Below are positions 40,722 through 49,379 of a stretch of 64,000 nt of DNA, in pieces (positions within the stretch are counted from its first letter, which is position 1; each line of letters opens with the position of its first letter). The notes under the pieces were generated by a model. The model ran no database searches, was not told the origin of the DNA, and saw only the letters and a program-made list of their open reading frames with translations. The position numbers were made by a program, and so were the translations under genes. The stretch spans positions 120,905-184,904 of the forward strand of contig JAOZHY010000028.1 in NCBI GenBank assembly GCA_026014595.1, read 5' to 3'. The DNA is from Candidatus Bathyarchaeota archaeon. GTDB lineage: Archaea > Thermoproteota > Bathyarchaeia > Bathyarchaeales > Bathycorpusculaceae.

Positions 40722-41747
40722 ATGGCAGTCCATTTTGTCCCATGGGACACTACACGCGACTTGATGAAGGAGGCTAACCGCCTCTACGACGCCGCTGGCA
40801 CATTTGACTGCGTGGAAAAAGGCGACCTTGTAGCCGTCAAACTGCACGTGGGCGAGTTAGGCAACCCGTATTACGTGCAACCGTTTTTTGTCCACGACAT
40901 AGTCCGCAGAGTCAAGGAGGCAGGCGGCAAACCGTTCCTCACCGACTCCAACACCTACTACCACGCGCAACGCAACAACGCGTACGACCACATGATAACA
41001 GCTTTAACGAACGGATTTAACATGGCGCCGTTCATAGTTGCTGACGGACTTCGAAGCGAGAATTACCGAACAGTAAAAACCCGCGGGATACTGCAGGAAA
41101 TCGAGGTATCCGGCGCAATCGCCGAGGCAGACGCCATGATTGTGGTGTCACATGACAAAGGTCACGAGCTAAGCGGATTCGGCGGCGCCATAAAACACCT
41201 CGGCATGGGCTGCACACCGCGAGCGGGCAAACTGCGCCAGCACCGAACCGTGGGCTTAGAAATCGACACGTCAAAATGCATCGGTTGCGGCAAATGCAAA
41301 GAAGCATGCGAAATGGACTTGCCAGAAATTATCGAAGGCAAAGCCCGAAACACATCGCCGCTGTGCATGCGCTGCCCCATTTGCATCGGCGCCTGCCCGA
41401 TGGGCGCCATCAAATTCGTCGACAAAGAAAACCTCTGCAGGGCGCTCGCGTCTGCGGCGTACGGCGTGCTTTCCACCTTCAAGAAGGACAAGGTGACGTA
41501 CGTGAGCTTCGCCAAGGACATCACCCAGTACTGCGACTGCGTGCCGGGTCCAGGCGAAATCATGATGAAAGACGTGGGCATATTCGCCTCTGACTCGCCT
41601 GTTTCTATTGATGCAGCGTTTCTAAAGATGGTTGACTACAAACTCTTCAACGACGCTTACCATGTGGATTGCATGTTGCAGGTTCAGGAAGCTAAAGCGC
41701 TCGGCATACAGGGCGAAGTAAACCCAGAGATAACCAGAATAAGTTGA
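40722..41747 (+). CDS. DUF362 protein with 2x[4Fe-4S] ferredoxin insert
   Basis: 341 residues from ATG 40722 (GGAGGG ribosome site). DUF362 blocks flank a bacterial-type ferredoxin domain at about residues 180-240, with CIGCGKCKEAC and CMRCPICIGACP providing eight cysteines for two [4Fe-4S] clusters. Other family motifs are VAVKLHVGELGNPYYV, LTDSNTYY and GFGGAIKHLGMGC. The protein is likely a cytosolic redox protein of unknown substrate. A second DUF362 gene at 3542 lacks the ferredoxin. Confidence 0.85.
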   Translation: MAVHFVPWDTTRDLMKEANRLYDAAGTFDCVEKGDLVAVKLHVGELGNPYYVQPFFVHDIVRRVKEAGGKPFLTDSNTYYHAQRNNAYDHMITALTNGFNMAPFIVADGLRSENYRTVKTRGILQEIEVSGAIAEADAMIVVSHDKGHELSGFGGAIKHLGMGCTPRAGKLRQHRTVGLEIDTSKCIGCGKCKEACEMDLPEIIEGKARNTSPLCMRCPICIGACPMGAIKFVDKENLCRALASAAYGVLSTFKKDKVTYVSFAKDITQYCDCVPGPGEIMMKDVGIFASDSPVSIDAAFLKMVDYKLFNDAYHVDCMLQVQEAKALGIQGEVNPEITRIS

Positions 41748-41844
41748 GCAAGTGCACCGCTTTCATGAACCTGAGCAGAAAAATTGGCGTCAAAGAAAAA
41801 ACAGAAATAAGCACGAGCAGGCTACGGTTACATGCAGATGCATT

Positions 41845-42213
41845 ATGATACAGTGTGACCGTTGCAGAATAAGCCTCAATGATGGGGAAGGCTACGATTT
41901 CCACGGAAAAGTGCTGTGCGAAGACTGCTACATGTACGAGACAAACCCGCCGAAAGCATGCGACCCCACGGCAGTATCTTCCGCGCTGTCGATGCGAAAG
42001 CAGTTAGGGCAATCGGGCACCGAAGGGCTTACGGAGCTGCAGAAACAGATTTACAGCATAATCGAGGCGAAAGGCAAAATCACCAAAGAAGAACTTGCCG
42101 CGCAACTCGGGCTGAAGCTTGAGGAGCTGGAGCAGCAGTTCGCTATTCTCCGCCATTGCGAACTAGTCCGCGCAGCCAAAGAAGGCGACAAGGTTTACCT
42201 CACAAAATGGTGA
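41845..42213 (+). CDS. zinc-ribbon plus HTH-like protein
   Basis: 122 residues from ATG 41845. An N-terminal zinc ribbon (CDRCRISL and CEDCYMYE) is followed by a linker and a winged-helix-like domain (about 62-120: LTELQKQIYSIIEAKGKITKEELA in parts, then LEELEQQFAILRHCELV). It resembles archaeal transcription regulators of the MarR-like/zinc-ribbon type, but the exact family is not recognised. No ribosome site is seen, so leaderless or coupled initiation is possible. It follows the DUF362-ferredoxin gene by 97 bases on the same strand. Confidence 0.55.
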   Translation: MIQCDRCRISLNDGEGYDFHGKVLCEDCYMYETNPPKACDPTAVSSALSMRKQLGQSGTEGLTELQKQIYSIIEAKGKITKEELAAQLGLKLEELEQQFAILRHCELVRAAKEGDKVYLTKW

Positions 42214-42238
42214 ACAGATTTCTATGGTAGCCTCACGT

Positions 42239-42838
42239 CTACGGCTTGCTTGACAAACAGACATACCGTCCAGGCTCATCAGTGATTTGGATTCCGGTAA
42301 ACCCTGCCTGCTTCAAAAGACGCTTCATCTCCGCCTTGTCAGGAAGCACATCGTGAGCAACCACCGATACGGTACGATGGTGGGCTTTTATCTCTTCGCT
42401 GCTGAGGGCATGAGCAATGATGAGTTTGCCGCCGGGTTTTAGCACACGATTCAATTGCTTTAACGCTGCTTCTTTATTTTCCAAGTGAGGGAATAAGCCG
42501 AAGCAGGTAACCGCATCAAAAGATTCTGGAGGAAAATCGAGGTTCTCAGCTCGCTGAATGCCCAAGCTGACGTTTGGGACGCTGGCGTATTTCGCTTTGC
42601 ATATTTCAACCATTTTCTCGGCGTAATCGACAGCCATGACGTGACCTGTTGGACCTACAGCCTTAAGCAGATAAGGAATCAAGATTCCTGTGCCTGTACC
42701 CACGTCCAAAACCTTTTGACCAGGCTTCAGGTTGAATGTGGATACAAGTTGACCGATGAAGTCTGTCAACTCCCTGTTTTGATAGCGTTGGTCCCAGGTG
42801 GCTGCTGACGCGTTAAAATATTCCTTGCGGTTCTTCAC
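42239..42838 (-). CDS. class I SAM-dependent methyltransferase
   Basis: 199 residues with the SAM-binding motif VLDVGTGTGILIPYL (about 43-57), the acidic post-II residue in VMAVDYAEKMV, and FDAVTCFGLFPHL followed by LKPGGKLIIAHAL. This is the UbiE/Methyltransf_11-like arrangement; substrate unknown. Start ATG 42838 overlaps the stop of the upstream ECF-S-like gene by four bases, so the two work from one message. That message has a NikR-type half-site in its promoter. Confidence 0.8.
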   Translation of the reverse strand: MKNRKEYFNASAATWDQRYQNRELTDFIGQLVSTFNLKPGQKVLDVGTGTGILIPYLLKAVGPTGHVMAVDYAEKMVEICKAKYASVPNVSLGIQRAENLDFPPESFDAVTCFGLFPHLENKEAALKQLNRVLKPGGKLIIAHALSSEEIKAHHRTVSVVAHDVLPDKAEMKRLLKQAGFTGIQITDEPGRYVCLSSKP

Positions 42839-43419
42839 TCGGAATCACGCATAAAGTTGGGTTGCGTTTCCTTATATCCGCTGTTGACTGCAATTCTGCG
42901 GGCGTTTAGTCCAGTTACGAGTGATGTTCCAATTGCGCCGCCTATGACTCCGCCTATGGCGTGCAATCCTGCCCAGCCGAGGGCGCCTCCCGCTGGGTTA
43001 GCCATGAAGAACGTGCCAATTAGGTATCCTGCCAAAGCCGCTGAGACGATTGAGATGGGCATCATGCTTGCAACCGTGTAGGCTTTCTTGCTGAATGGCT
43101 TGTTGAATCCGACGAGCGAAATTGCCAGGTCAAAGAATATGCTGGCGGCTGTGAATCCCAGAAAGTGAACTGCGGTTGGGATCATTGCGAAGTTTATGAC
43201 TGTGGCTATTACGCCGATTATCGTTATTGCTCCAAACTTTCTTACCCACCATGCGGCAAGGGTCAGCACTGAGAAACCTATGAGATCGCAGAAGAATGGA
43301 AGACGGGTCATGCTGAAGAACAAGGGCGAGAAAATGGAGTTCAATACGCCCCAAAGGGCTGCACATATTGCTATTGCGGCTACGTCTCGGGTGTTAAAGT
43401 AAGTCACGTCATCACGCAA
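42835..43419 (-). CDS. ECF-transporter S-component-like membrane protein
   Basis: 194 residues with about five to six TM segments. The opening NTRDVAAIAICAALWGVLNSIF resembles S components of vitamin/metal ECF transporters (quoted as DVAAIAICAALWG). No energizing A or T subunits are adjacent. It is coupled to a methyltransferase gene. On the minus strand a TATA box (TTTTATAAAA) is followed at once by the GTGTTACT half-site that ends at the start codon, as in the nickel island. Substrate unknown; nickel or a nickel-linked cofactor is a context-based guess. Confidence 0.6.
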   Translation of the reverse strand: MRDDVTYFNTRDVAAIAICAALWGVLNSIFSPLFFSMTRLPFFCDLIGFSVLTLAAWWVRKFGAITIIGVIATVINFAMIPTAVHFLGFTAASIFFDLAISLVGFNKPFSKKAYTVASMMPISIVSAALAGYLIGTFFMANPAGGALGWAGLHAIGGVIGGAIGTSLVTGLNARRIAVNSGYKETQPNFMRDSE

Positions 43420-43426
43420 GTAACAC
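43419..43426 (-). promoter_or_regulatory. NikR-type half-site at the ECF-S-like start
   Basis: AGTAACAC on the plus strand (GTGTTACT on the coding strand), adjacent to TTTTATAAAA. The partner half at the expected distance (43441-43448) matches only partly, so this is weaker than the island sites. Confidence 0.35.
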
Positions 43427-43551
43427 TTTTATAAAAGAAGGTAGCACCGAGGCCTATTTAATCTTTGCGGCACACCGATAAACCGAACAATATCCCGCTC
43501 TATAGCATGTGTTTCAACACAACTTTAAGCAAAGATATGTTCTCATATCGC

Positions 43552-44598
43552 CTATCGCTGGAGTAGCAAGTGAATTTGACCTCTTTCAGGGATTTCGCTA
43601 ATTAATTCATCCAAAGATGGATTTGTTCGAATCCAGGGGCATGCACGTGCATGTGGAATTACCGCCGTCGCCAATTTGTAAGCAGTCTTCAATCCAAAAT
43701 TTTGTATCATTTGGTAATAGCCATAACCCATTTCTTTAATGGCGTGCGTCACTTTGAAAGACTGGTCGAACAAATTCTGGAGCAGTTTAATGGCCTGTGA
43801 CTTGTCATATGGGTACAAAACATGAAGCTCCACGTTTATCGCCTCAATCTGATCAGGAATGCTTTCATCCAAAATCTGATATTCATGTCCTTCCACGTCC
43901 ATCCTAATCATGTTAAAAGGATACGTGTCAGCCAAACCTGACAAGGTGTCTGCCTTCACGTTGATTTCTCCAGAAAATATGTGCCCGGCGCTTGTAAGCA
44001 GCGATTTGGATGAGGATGTGACATTACGCTCAGCCGCCACATAAAGGGTTAAAAAACCAGCTTCATTCGAGATGGCTATGTTCAGAAGCACTATGCGTTT
44101 GAATCTCGCAAGTGTTTTGGAAAGAAGGGCGAAAGTTGAGGGTATAGGTTCCGCTACTATAACTTTTTCGGCGCCAGCTTCTAGCTCCACTAACGGAAAG
44201 TACCCTAAATTTCCGCCTATATCCAAGATGACAGGTTTTTTCTTTGCGACATAGTTAAAAATAGTTATCGTGTTTAAAGGCTCTCTGAACCCATAAGCGT
44301 TGAATTCTTTGGAAAAACCTGCGTCTGAGGGATTTAAAAGTAGTTTTGCAGAAGCGTTTAAATGCAAAGCCTTGAAGTTTACTTCTCTCCAAGTTGGACT
44401 TGTGATAGGCATATGATTTTCTTTGAAAGAAAATGTTTTGTTGAGTAACTTGTAGCAATAATTATGCGCATAGTAGACAAGTCCTTTGGAGCGAATTGTG
44501 GTGGTCGCTCTTCGAATTTTCGACTTATACGTGTTACTCTCTAAATCTATGCCAGTCTTTTTCTGAAATGTTTCCAGTTGTCGATTCATCGGAACCAC
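43552..44598 (-). CDS. FkbM-family methyltransferase
   Basis: 348 residues. The SAM-binding motif PVILDIGGNLGYFPLVELEAGAEKVIVAEPIPS is seen in parts (ILDIGGNLGYF, then VIVAEP), followed by IAISNEAGFLTLYV and the FkbM hallmark MIRMDVEGHEYQILDES. The roughly 100-residue N-terminal extension is not recognised. Such enzymes methylate sugars or small molecules. Start GTG 44598. It is divergent from the TrmB-like regulator, and the shared region carries a NikR-type operator. Confidence 0.75.
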   Translation of the reverse strand: MVPMNRQLETFQKKTGIDLESNTYKSKIRRATTTIRSKGLVYYAHNYCYKLLNKTFSFKENHMPITSPTWREVNFKALHLNASAKLLLNPSDAGFSKEFNAYGFREPLNTITIFNYVAKKKPVILDIGGNLGYFPLVELEAGAEKVIVAEPIPSTFALLSKTLARFKRIVLLNIAISNEAGFLTLYVAAERNVTSSSKSLLTSAGHIFSGEINVKADTLSGLADTYPFNMIRMDVEGHEYQILDESIPDQIEAINVELHVLYPYDKSQAIKLLQNLFDQSFKVTHAIKEMGYGYYQMIQNFGLKTAYKLATAVIPHARACPWIRTNPSLDELISEIPERGQIHLLLQR

Positions 44599-44704
44599 AT
44601 CGGTGCTTTCGTTAAGTTCCTGATCCTCGATATCTGACGGTTAAAAATCAAGGATTGTACCTACTTTTTCTTCATGTTGATCATTAAATTCAAGTCAGCA
44701 TTCA

Positions 44705-44734
44705 AGCAACATTTATACCGTGGCATGTGTTACT
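44705..44734. promoter_or_regulatory. putative NikR operator upstream of the TrmB-like gene
   Basis: AGCAACAT-N14-GTGTTACT; core GCAACA-N16-TGTTAC, one mismatch from perfect. A TATA-like TTTATACC lies between the half-sites. GTGTTACTAACAC (44727-44739) is additionally a 13-bp palindrome. Confidence 0.6.
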
Positions 44735-44781
44735 AACACTGACAACCGTATGCAACCTCAATCAAAGCAGAGGAAATGTTG

Positions 44782-45600
44782 ATGTCCGCATCTTTGGGAG
44801 ACACCCTTTCAAGCAGCGAGGCGGAAGCTATCTTAACTCTAACACAATTAGGACTCACGCTTAATCAATCAAGGATTTACTGGAACCTCATCAAACTAGG
44901 TACAGCAAACGCAAAAGAAATCTCAAAAGCCGCAAACATAACCAGACAGGATGTCTACAGAGTAATGCCAACGCTTCAAAAGGCAGGATTGGTCGAGAAA
45001 ATAATAGCCGTTCCAACAGAATTCAAAGCGGTCCCAATAAAACTGGGAATCTCACTTTTGCTAAAGCGTAAGACTCTAGAATATGCTCAGTTAAGAAAAA
45101 GTGCTAAAAAGCTGTCTACTTTCTCTGACAAGCATCAAGAAAAAACAATACCAAAAGAGTCTGAATTCATACTTATCCCTGAGAGGGAAGCCATTTTAAA
45201 CAGGATCAAAATTGCAAATCAAAAAGCTCGAAAAAGTTTGGATATTATCACTTCAAAGGAAAGGTTTTCGCGAGCAGCACTTGAGTTCTTCGATCTGCGC
45301 ATGAAAGCCCTGAAAAGAGGGGTAAAAATTCGATTAATCACAGAAAAGCCTACAAATATGCACGCTTCTATAGAAAAAGTGTTAGATGTGGAGAAAAGAG
45401 TAGGGGTCGAGATTAAGTATCTCTCCATGCCGCCACCAGCTGTAGTCCAAATAATTGACGGCGAAGAAGTGTTAATTATGACGTCGGCAAAGTCGGACAT
45501 GGCAGAATCGCCTGCTTTATGGTCAAACAATCCCTGTCTTCTGGCATTAGCTCAGAGTTATTTTTTGACCATGTGGAATTCCTCAACGTATGCAGAATAG
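44782..45600 (+). CDS. TrmB-like transcription regulator
   Basis: 272 residues. An N-terminal winged helix (LTLTQLGLTLNQSRIYWNLIKLGTANAKEISKAANI in parts, then RQDVYRVMPTLQKAGLVEK) is the TrmB/Sugar-specific regulator type. The C-terminal domain (about 130-270) resembles a phospholipase-D-like ligand domain (ILNRIKIANQKARKSLDIIT). The start ATG 44782 is preferred over ATG 44776 because AGAGGA lies at the right distance. Its promoter region carries a NikR-type operator, an unexpected link between nickel and a TrmB regulator. Ligand unknown. Confidence 0.75.
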   Translation: MSASLGDTLSSSEAEAILTLTQLGLTLNQSRIYWNLIKLGTANAKEISKAANITRQDVYRVMPTLQKAGLVEKIIAVPTEFKAVPIKLGISLLLKRKTLEYAQLRKSAKKLSTFSDKHQEKTIPKESEFILIPEREAILNRIKIANQKARKSLDIITSKERFSRAALEFFDLRMKALKRGVKIRLITEKPTNMHASIEKVLDVEKRVGVEIKYLSMPPPAVVQIIDGEEVLIMTSAKSDMAESPALWSNNPCLLALAQSYFLTMWNSSTYAE

Positions 45601-45731
45601 GCTAAAAATTTTGTATGCTCGCCACATAGAATAGATACGGATTTCGCTCAATTATGCCCATGTGATATGGAAAATTCATGCCTTGATGAAAAAAGTAGAG
45701 TTAACTAACACAGCCAAAAAGATAAGCAGAG

Positions 45732-45836
45732 CGCCGGGAGGGGGATTTGAACCCCCGCGGCCCCGAGAGGTCACAAGCTGCTTGGTGCTTATGTGCATCT
45801 CCAGGCTTGCTCCCTTCCTGGCTAGGAGACCCCGGC
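45732..45836 (-). tRNA. tRNA-Ser(GGA) with a 19-nt intron
   Basis: Acceptor GCCGGGG pairs with TCCCGGC; the discriminator is G, as in serine tRNAs. D arm TCC/GGA with loop TAGCCAGGAAG; anticodon stem CAAGC/GCTTG; loop begins CTGGAG, so the anticodon is GGA; a long variable arm marks a type II tRNA; T arm GGGGG-TTCAAAT-CCCCC. A 19-nt insert follows position 37 and contains a TGC-ACATAA-GCA hairpin, fitting an archaeal bulge-helix-bulge intron; exon 2 restarts with A38. Mature length is 86. CCA is not encoded. Confidence 0.9.
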
Positions 45837-45971
45837 TCAATGGGCTCTGCCCTGTTCGGGTCAGCTTGTTAGTAGAGTGTAGAGTCTCCGTTATTTGTGT
45901 TTTCTGCACGCAAAGGCTGAATAATTTATTATAGTAGAGTACAGGGTCAAGTGTAAAGGGGAGAACGCGTT

Positions 45972-47291
45972 TTGAAGGGTTCAAGGAATGCCTTGGAAAA
46001 GTGGCGAAACGCGGCTCGGATCCGAAAGCCTGTCGCTTGGGTAGACGCCATCCTTCCCTTTAACATCGCGTTAGGACCTGTTGGCACGTTAATCCAGCTT
46101 TTAATCCTCAACCTCCACGGAACAGTGATCGACGTGGCTTTGGCTATCACGTTGTTCAACGCGGTCAGCGTGCCCGCGGCGATGATGTGGGGCTTCGTTA
46201 CAGACCGCTTCCACCGGAGGAAAACCATGATCGTGGCAAGCTACTTGACGACGGCTGCGATTCTGGTTTCGTTCCTCTTCGCCACCACGGGATACTTGGT
46301 TTCCTTGCTGTACGCGGCGTTTTCATTCGTCACCACTGCGTCAGCGACGCCCTTGAACTTGCTCATTATGGAGACGGAGCGCAAACAGAAGTGGGCAACT
46401 GCGTTCGCCAGGTTCTCCATGGTCACGAGCATCGGGCAAACAGTTGGGCTGGTCATCAGTGTGGGCTGGGGTGCTTTCTTCCCGCTGCAGTATCTTGTGA
46501 TTCCCTTGGCTATTCTATCAATCATCTCCGCGGCTCTGTCCGTGCTCATGATTAAGGAGCCCAGCGTGGTGTTCGAGCGGCAAGCTATAGCTTTGAACAA
46601 GCCCAGTTTCTTCCACAGGATTCTTGCTATTCCGTTCTTCTTCCTGAGGATTCCACGTTTGAATGATTTCAAAAGGGTATTCCGGGACATCAAGTACGAG
46701 TTAACAAGGCAGATACCCATCTTGTATTTCTCAATTTTCATGTTCTACCTTGCATCAGGAATTTTCAACACGTCCATCGTGCCTTCCCTGCAGGCGAATA
46801 ACGTGTCCAGCTTCCTGATTTTCCTCGTCACAACTGTAACTATGGTGGTTCAGATAGTCTCGTTCAAGTATGCTGGACCTTACACTGAGAAAAAGTCGCC
46901 TGTGAAGGCAGCAATCGGCGGGCTCGTGCTCAGGTCATTAGGATACGGCTTCTTGGGTGTGTCCTTGTACATTGTTACGGGGGTGCTGTTCTTGGCACCG
47001 GTGCTGATTTTCTATCCGTTGGCGGCAGGATTCGCGTACGCGGTTTATTACACGGCGTCGAACACCATGATTTTCCACTCGCTTCACGAGGGAAGACAGG
47101 GCTCATCTCTGGGAGTTTATAGCGCGCTCGTGGGAATCGCTACGATGCTCGGCTCGCTGATTTCCGGTTTCACCTCGTTTTTCCTCGGATACTCCATAAC
47201 ATTCATTATTGCCGCCATGCTTCTGGCGGTATCCGCATGGCTCGCCTCTTTGCTGAGTCACAGCAATTCAGATATTGATACAGCAAAATGA
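45972..47291 (+). CDS. MFS transporter
   Basis: 439-residue major facilitator with about 12 TM helices. The loop between helices 2 and 3 reads GFVTDRFHRRKTMI, the MFS signature. A longer charged central loop separates the two halves (about residues 195-245). Substrate unknown; an efflux or sugar/organic-acid role cannot be separated. Start TTG 45972 gives MKGSRNALEKWRN, a basic N-terminus. It begins 136 bases from the tRNA-Ser gene, in the opposite direction. Confidence 0.8.
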   Translation: MKGSRNALEKWRNAARIRKPVAWVDAILPFNIALGPVGTLIQLLILNLHGTVIDVALAITLFNAVSVPAAMMWGFVTDRFHRRKTMIVASYLTTAAILVSFLFATTGYLVSLLYAAFSFVTTASATPLNLLIMETERKQKWATAFARFSMVTSIGQTVGLVISVGWGAFFPLQYLVIPLAILSIISAALSVLMIKEPSVVFERQAIALNKPSFFHRILAIPFFFLRIPRLNDFKRVFRDIKYELTRQIPILYFSIFMFYLASGIFNTSIVPSLQANNVSSFLIFLVTTVTMVVQIVSFKYAGPYTEKKSPVKAAIGGLVLRSLGYGFLGVSLYIVTGVLFLAPVLIFYPLAAGFAYAVYYTASNTMIFHSLHEGRQGSSLGVYSALVGIATMLGSLISGFTSFFLGYSITFIIAAMLLAVSAWLASLLSHSNSDIDTAK

Positions 47292-47296
47292 AGTGG

Positions 47297-47914
47297 TCAG
47301 CGTTTCTCAGCCATAAGCACGCGGTACCCGCTTTTCCTTGCGAGAACTTGGCAACTGCCGAAGGTTGAGGTGAAAACTTGAGGTAACGCTTTGGCGCCAA
47401 TTTTCGAGCGGATAACCATCTGGAAAGAGGCATTTTCCGCCATGACCTGCGGCGCTTCTGTTATGATGTCTTTGACGGTTTCCATGCCCGCACTTACCGG
47501 CGGGTTTGAGAGAATACAGTTGAAGCGTAACTCCTTAACTGGCTCGTAGATGGCGCCATGCCGAACTTCAGCGTTTTTCACCTTATTTAGGTCAAGGTTT
47601 CGTCTTGCGAGATAAACGGCGCGCATGTTCACGTCCGTCATGATGACGCTTAACTGGGGTTTGAAGGCGGCTGCTGCTATGCCCACAGCGCCATATCCGC
47701 AACCCACATCCAACACCCAGCCTGTTTGGGGAAGAAGCATGGTTTCGATAAGCAGTCTGGTGCCCAAATCTACGCGTTTTTTGGAGAAGACGCTTGCAGC
47801 GGTTAGGAACTTGAAGTTTTCTCCTCGCAAACGTGTTTGAACTATGCCAAGTTTGGCTTCTGACTGGGGAGCCGCTGCGAAGTAGTGTTCCGTGCTTGGT
47901 TCTTGGGGAGTCAT
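47297..47914 (-). CDS. RsmC/MTS-type methyltransferase
   Basis: 205 residues. SAM motif WVLDVGCGYGAVGIAAA (about residues 80-95), and the catalytic NPP motif in CILSNPPVSAG, which marks N-methylation of exocyclic amines in RNA bases (rRNA guanine methyltransferase group). The start ATG 47914 overlaps the cbf5 stop by four bases. As it follows eL14 and cbf5 in one transcript, an rRNA or tRNA target is likely. Confidence 0.8.
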   Translation of the reverse strand: MTPQEPSTEHYFAAAPQSEAKLGIVQTRLRGENFKFLTAASVFSKKRVDLGTRLLIETMLLPQTGWVLDVGCGYGAVGIAAAAFKPQLSVIMTDVNMRAVYLARRNLDLNKVKNAEVRHGAIYEPVKELRFNCILSNPPVSAGMETVKDIITEAPQVMAENASFQMVIRSKIGAKALPQVFTSTFGSCQVLARKSGYRVLMAEKR

Positions 47915-48921
47915 GTCATGTTACCGCTTTTCCAGACTTTGGGGTATGTCCCTCGGGGCATGAGGACCCGCTGCATGGTTGCCACAACACCGTGTCTCAG
48001 GTTGATGATTTCTTCTGTGGTGGCTAGAGCTCTCGCGAGGGCGACTGCTTCGCCTTTCAGAGTGAAAATCGCCGTGAGCATGCCTTTTTCTATGCCTGTT
48101 TCAGCTGAGAGCACGCCTGGCGCGGTTAGGTTGGCTCCGTGGCAGAGCGCGTCCACCGCAGAGTCACGGACGGTGATTTTGGGAATTAATGCCAGAGCAG
48201 TTTCCATGGGTTGTATGAACCGATGCAGCAGCGACGGGTCTTTCTGCGCTTCATACTCTCCGAACCAGTAAGCCACATCATGCAAGGTGACGCGGGTGCT
48301 GCTGCTTTCGGTAAAAGGGCCTGCACGGGTCCGGCGGAGTTCCTGCATGTGAGCGCCGACGCCGAGGATTTCTCCGATGTCGTAGCAGAGTTTGCGTATG
48401 TAGGTTCCGCCTTCGCAACCGACTTTGAAGAGCACGTTGCGCCCGTCGGTTTCCAAGTAGTCGATGTAGTAGATGCGCCTGGTTCTAAGCTGTCGTTTAA
48501 CTGAGGCTCGGAGGGGTGGGCGCTGGTAGATGAGATCTTCGAACTCGGCGAGAACCGCTTTTACACGCTGTTCTGCTGCGTCTCCGTGGAGTTTCATGAC
48601 GCAGACGTATTCTTTGCCGCTGTGCAGGAGTGCCTGAACGATTTTTGTGGCTTCCTCCAATGTGATGGGCAAGACGCCTGTGACGTTTGGGTCGAGGGTT
48701 CCGCCGTGACCTATATGGGTTAGGTGCATGATTCTTTTTGTCCACGCGGCGACTTCGTGGCTTGTGGGTCCTGCGGGCTTGTCGAGGTTTATAACGCCGT
48801 AGCGTATGTAGTCCGCGGCGTTTCTCTCGTGGGGCGGGCAGCCATATTTGGGGTCGGTGGTGTCCTCTGCTTTTGCGATGTTTTCGCGCTTGGTTTCCCA
48901 TGGAGGAAGGGTTCTAGGCAT
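47911..48921 (-). CDS. cbf5: H/ACA RNA pseudouridine synthase Cbf5
   Basis: Catalytic subunit of archaeal H/ACA ribonucleoprotein, also able to modify tRNA U55. 336 residues: the catalytic Asp in GGTLDPNVTG, the LDKPAGPTSHEV motif near residue 46, the PLRASVKRQLRTRRIYYIDYLE block, and a C-terminal PUA domain (from about 255) with GVLSAETGIEKGM and VATMQRVLMPRGTYPK. Start ATG 48921. It follows eL14, a common archaeal gene order. Confidence 0.93.
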   Translation of the reverse strand: MPRTLPPWETKRENIAKAEDTTDPKYGCPPHERNAADYIRYGVINLDKPAGPTSHEVAAWTKRIMHLTHIGHGGTLDPNVTGVLPITLEEATKIVQALLHSGKEYVCVMKLHGDAAEQRVKAVLAEFEDLIYQRPPLRASVKRQLRTRRIYYIDYLETDGRNVLFKVGCEGGTYIRKLCYDIGEILGVGAHMQELRRTRAGPFTESSSTRVTLHDVAYWFGEYEAQKDPSLLHRFIQPMETALALIPKITVRDSAVDALCHGANLTAPGVLSAETGIEKGMLTAIFTLKGEAVALARALATTEEIINLRHGVVATMQRVLMPRGTYPKVWKSGNMT

Positions 48922-48981
48922 TTAGGGTTTAGAGCTCCTTTAATGTTTAGAAAAAGAGGTTAACGGTATTAAGAGTTTACA

Positions 48982-49266
48982 TTATGCCTGCACGAGTTTG
49001 ACAGTTTGCGACATCTCTTCCAGTTTGCAAGAGTCTTCCAAGATTTGGGTGACTTCCTCGTCTGACGCGCCACGCTTAATGTCAAGTTTGTCTGGCAGAG
49101 GTTGAAGATGGTTGATGTTGACTCTTCGGCGTTTTACGCCTGTGACTTTTTTCGGTCCAGTTACCATGACGAAGCTTTTGTCCATGACATCTACTATGAC
49201 GCATTTTTTGCCAGTTTCGCGACCTGCCATTTTCACGCATATTCTGCCTACTTCTATTGCGGGCAT
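48982..49266 (-). CDS. rpl14e: 50S ribosomal protein eL14
   Basis: Large-subunit protein eL14. 94 residues from ATG 49266; a longer in-frame reading adds 26 residues without family support, and GGAG lies upstream of this ATG. Characteristic blocks: [22 protein letters not shown] in parts, [23 protein letters not shown] in parts. The KOW-like fold is followed by a helical tail. It heads the eL14-cbf5-methyltransferase operon. Confidence 0.92.
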   Translation of the reverse strand: MPAIEVGRICVKMAGRETGKKCVIVDVMDKSFVMVTGPKKVTGVKRRRVNINHLQPLPDKLDIKRGASDEEVTQILEDSCKLEEMSQTVKLVQA

Positions 49267-49379
49267 ACCTTGAGTCTCCTGTCTATAATGGAAATAGTGA
49301 ACCCTGATGGCATATTTAAATTTGACACAAGGAAATTTGCACATTAATTTTTATACTTCTCGAGGTATAGTCACTTTTC

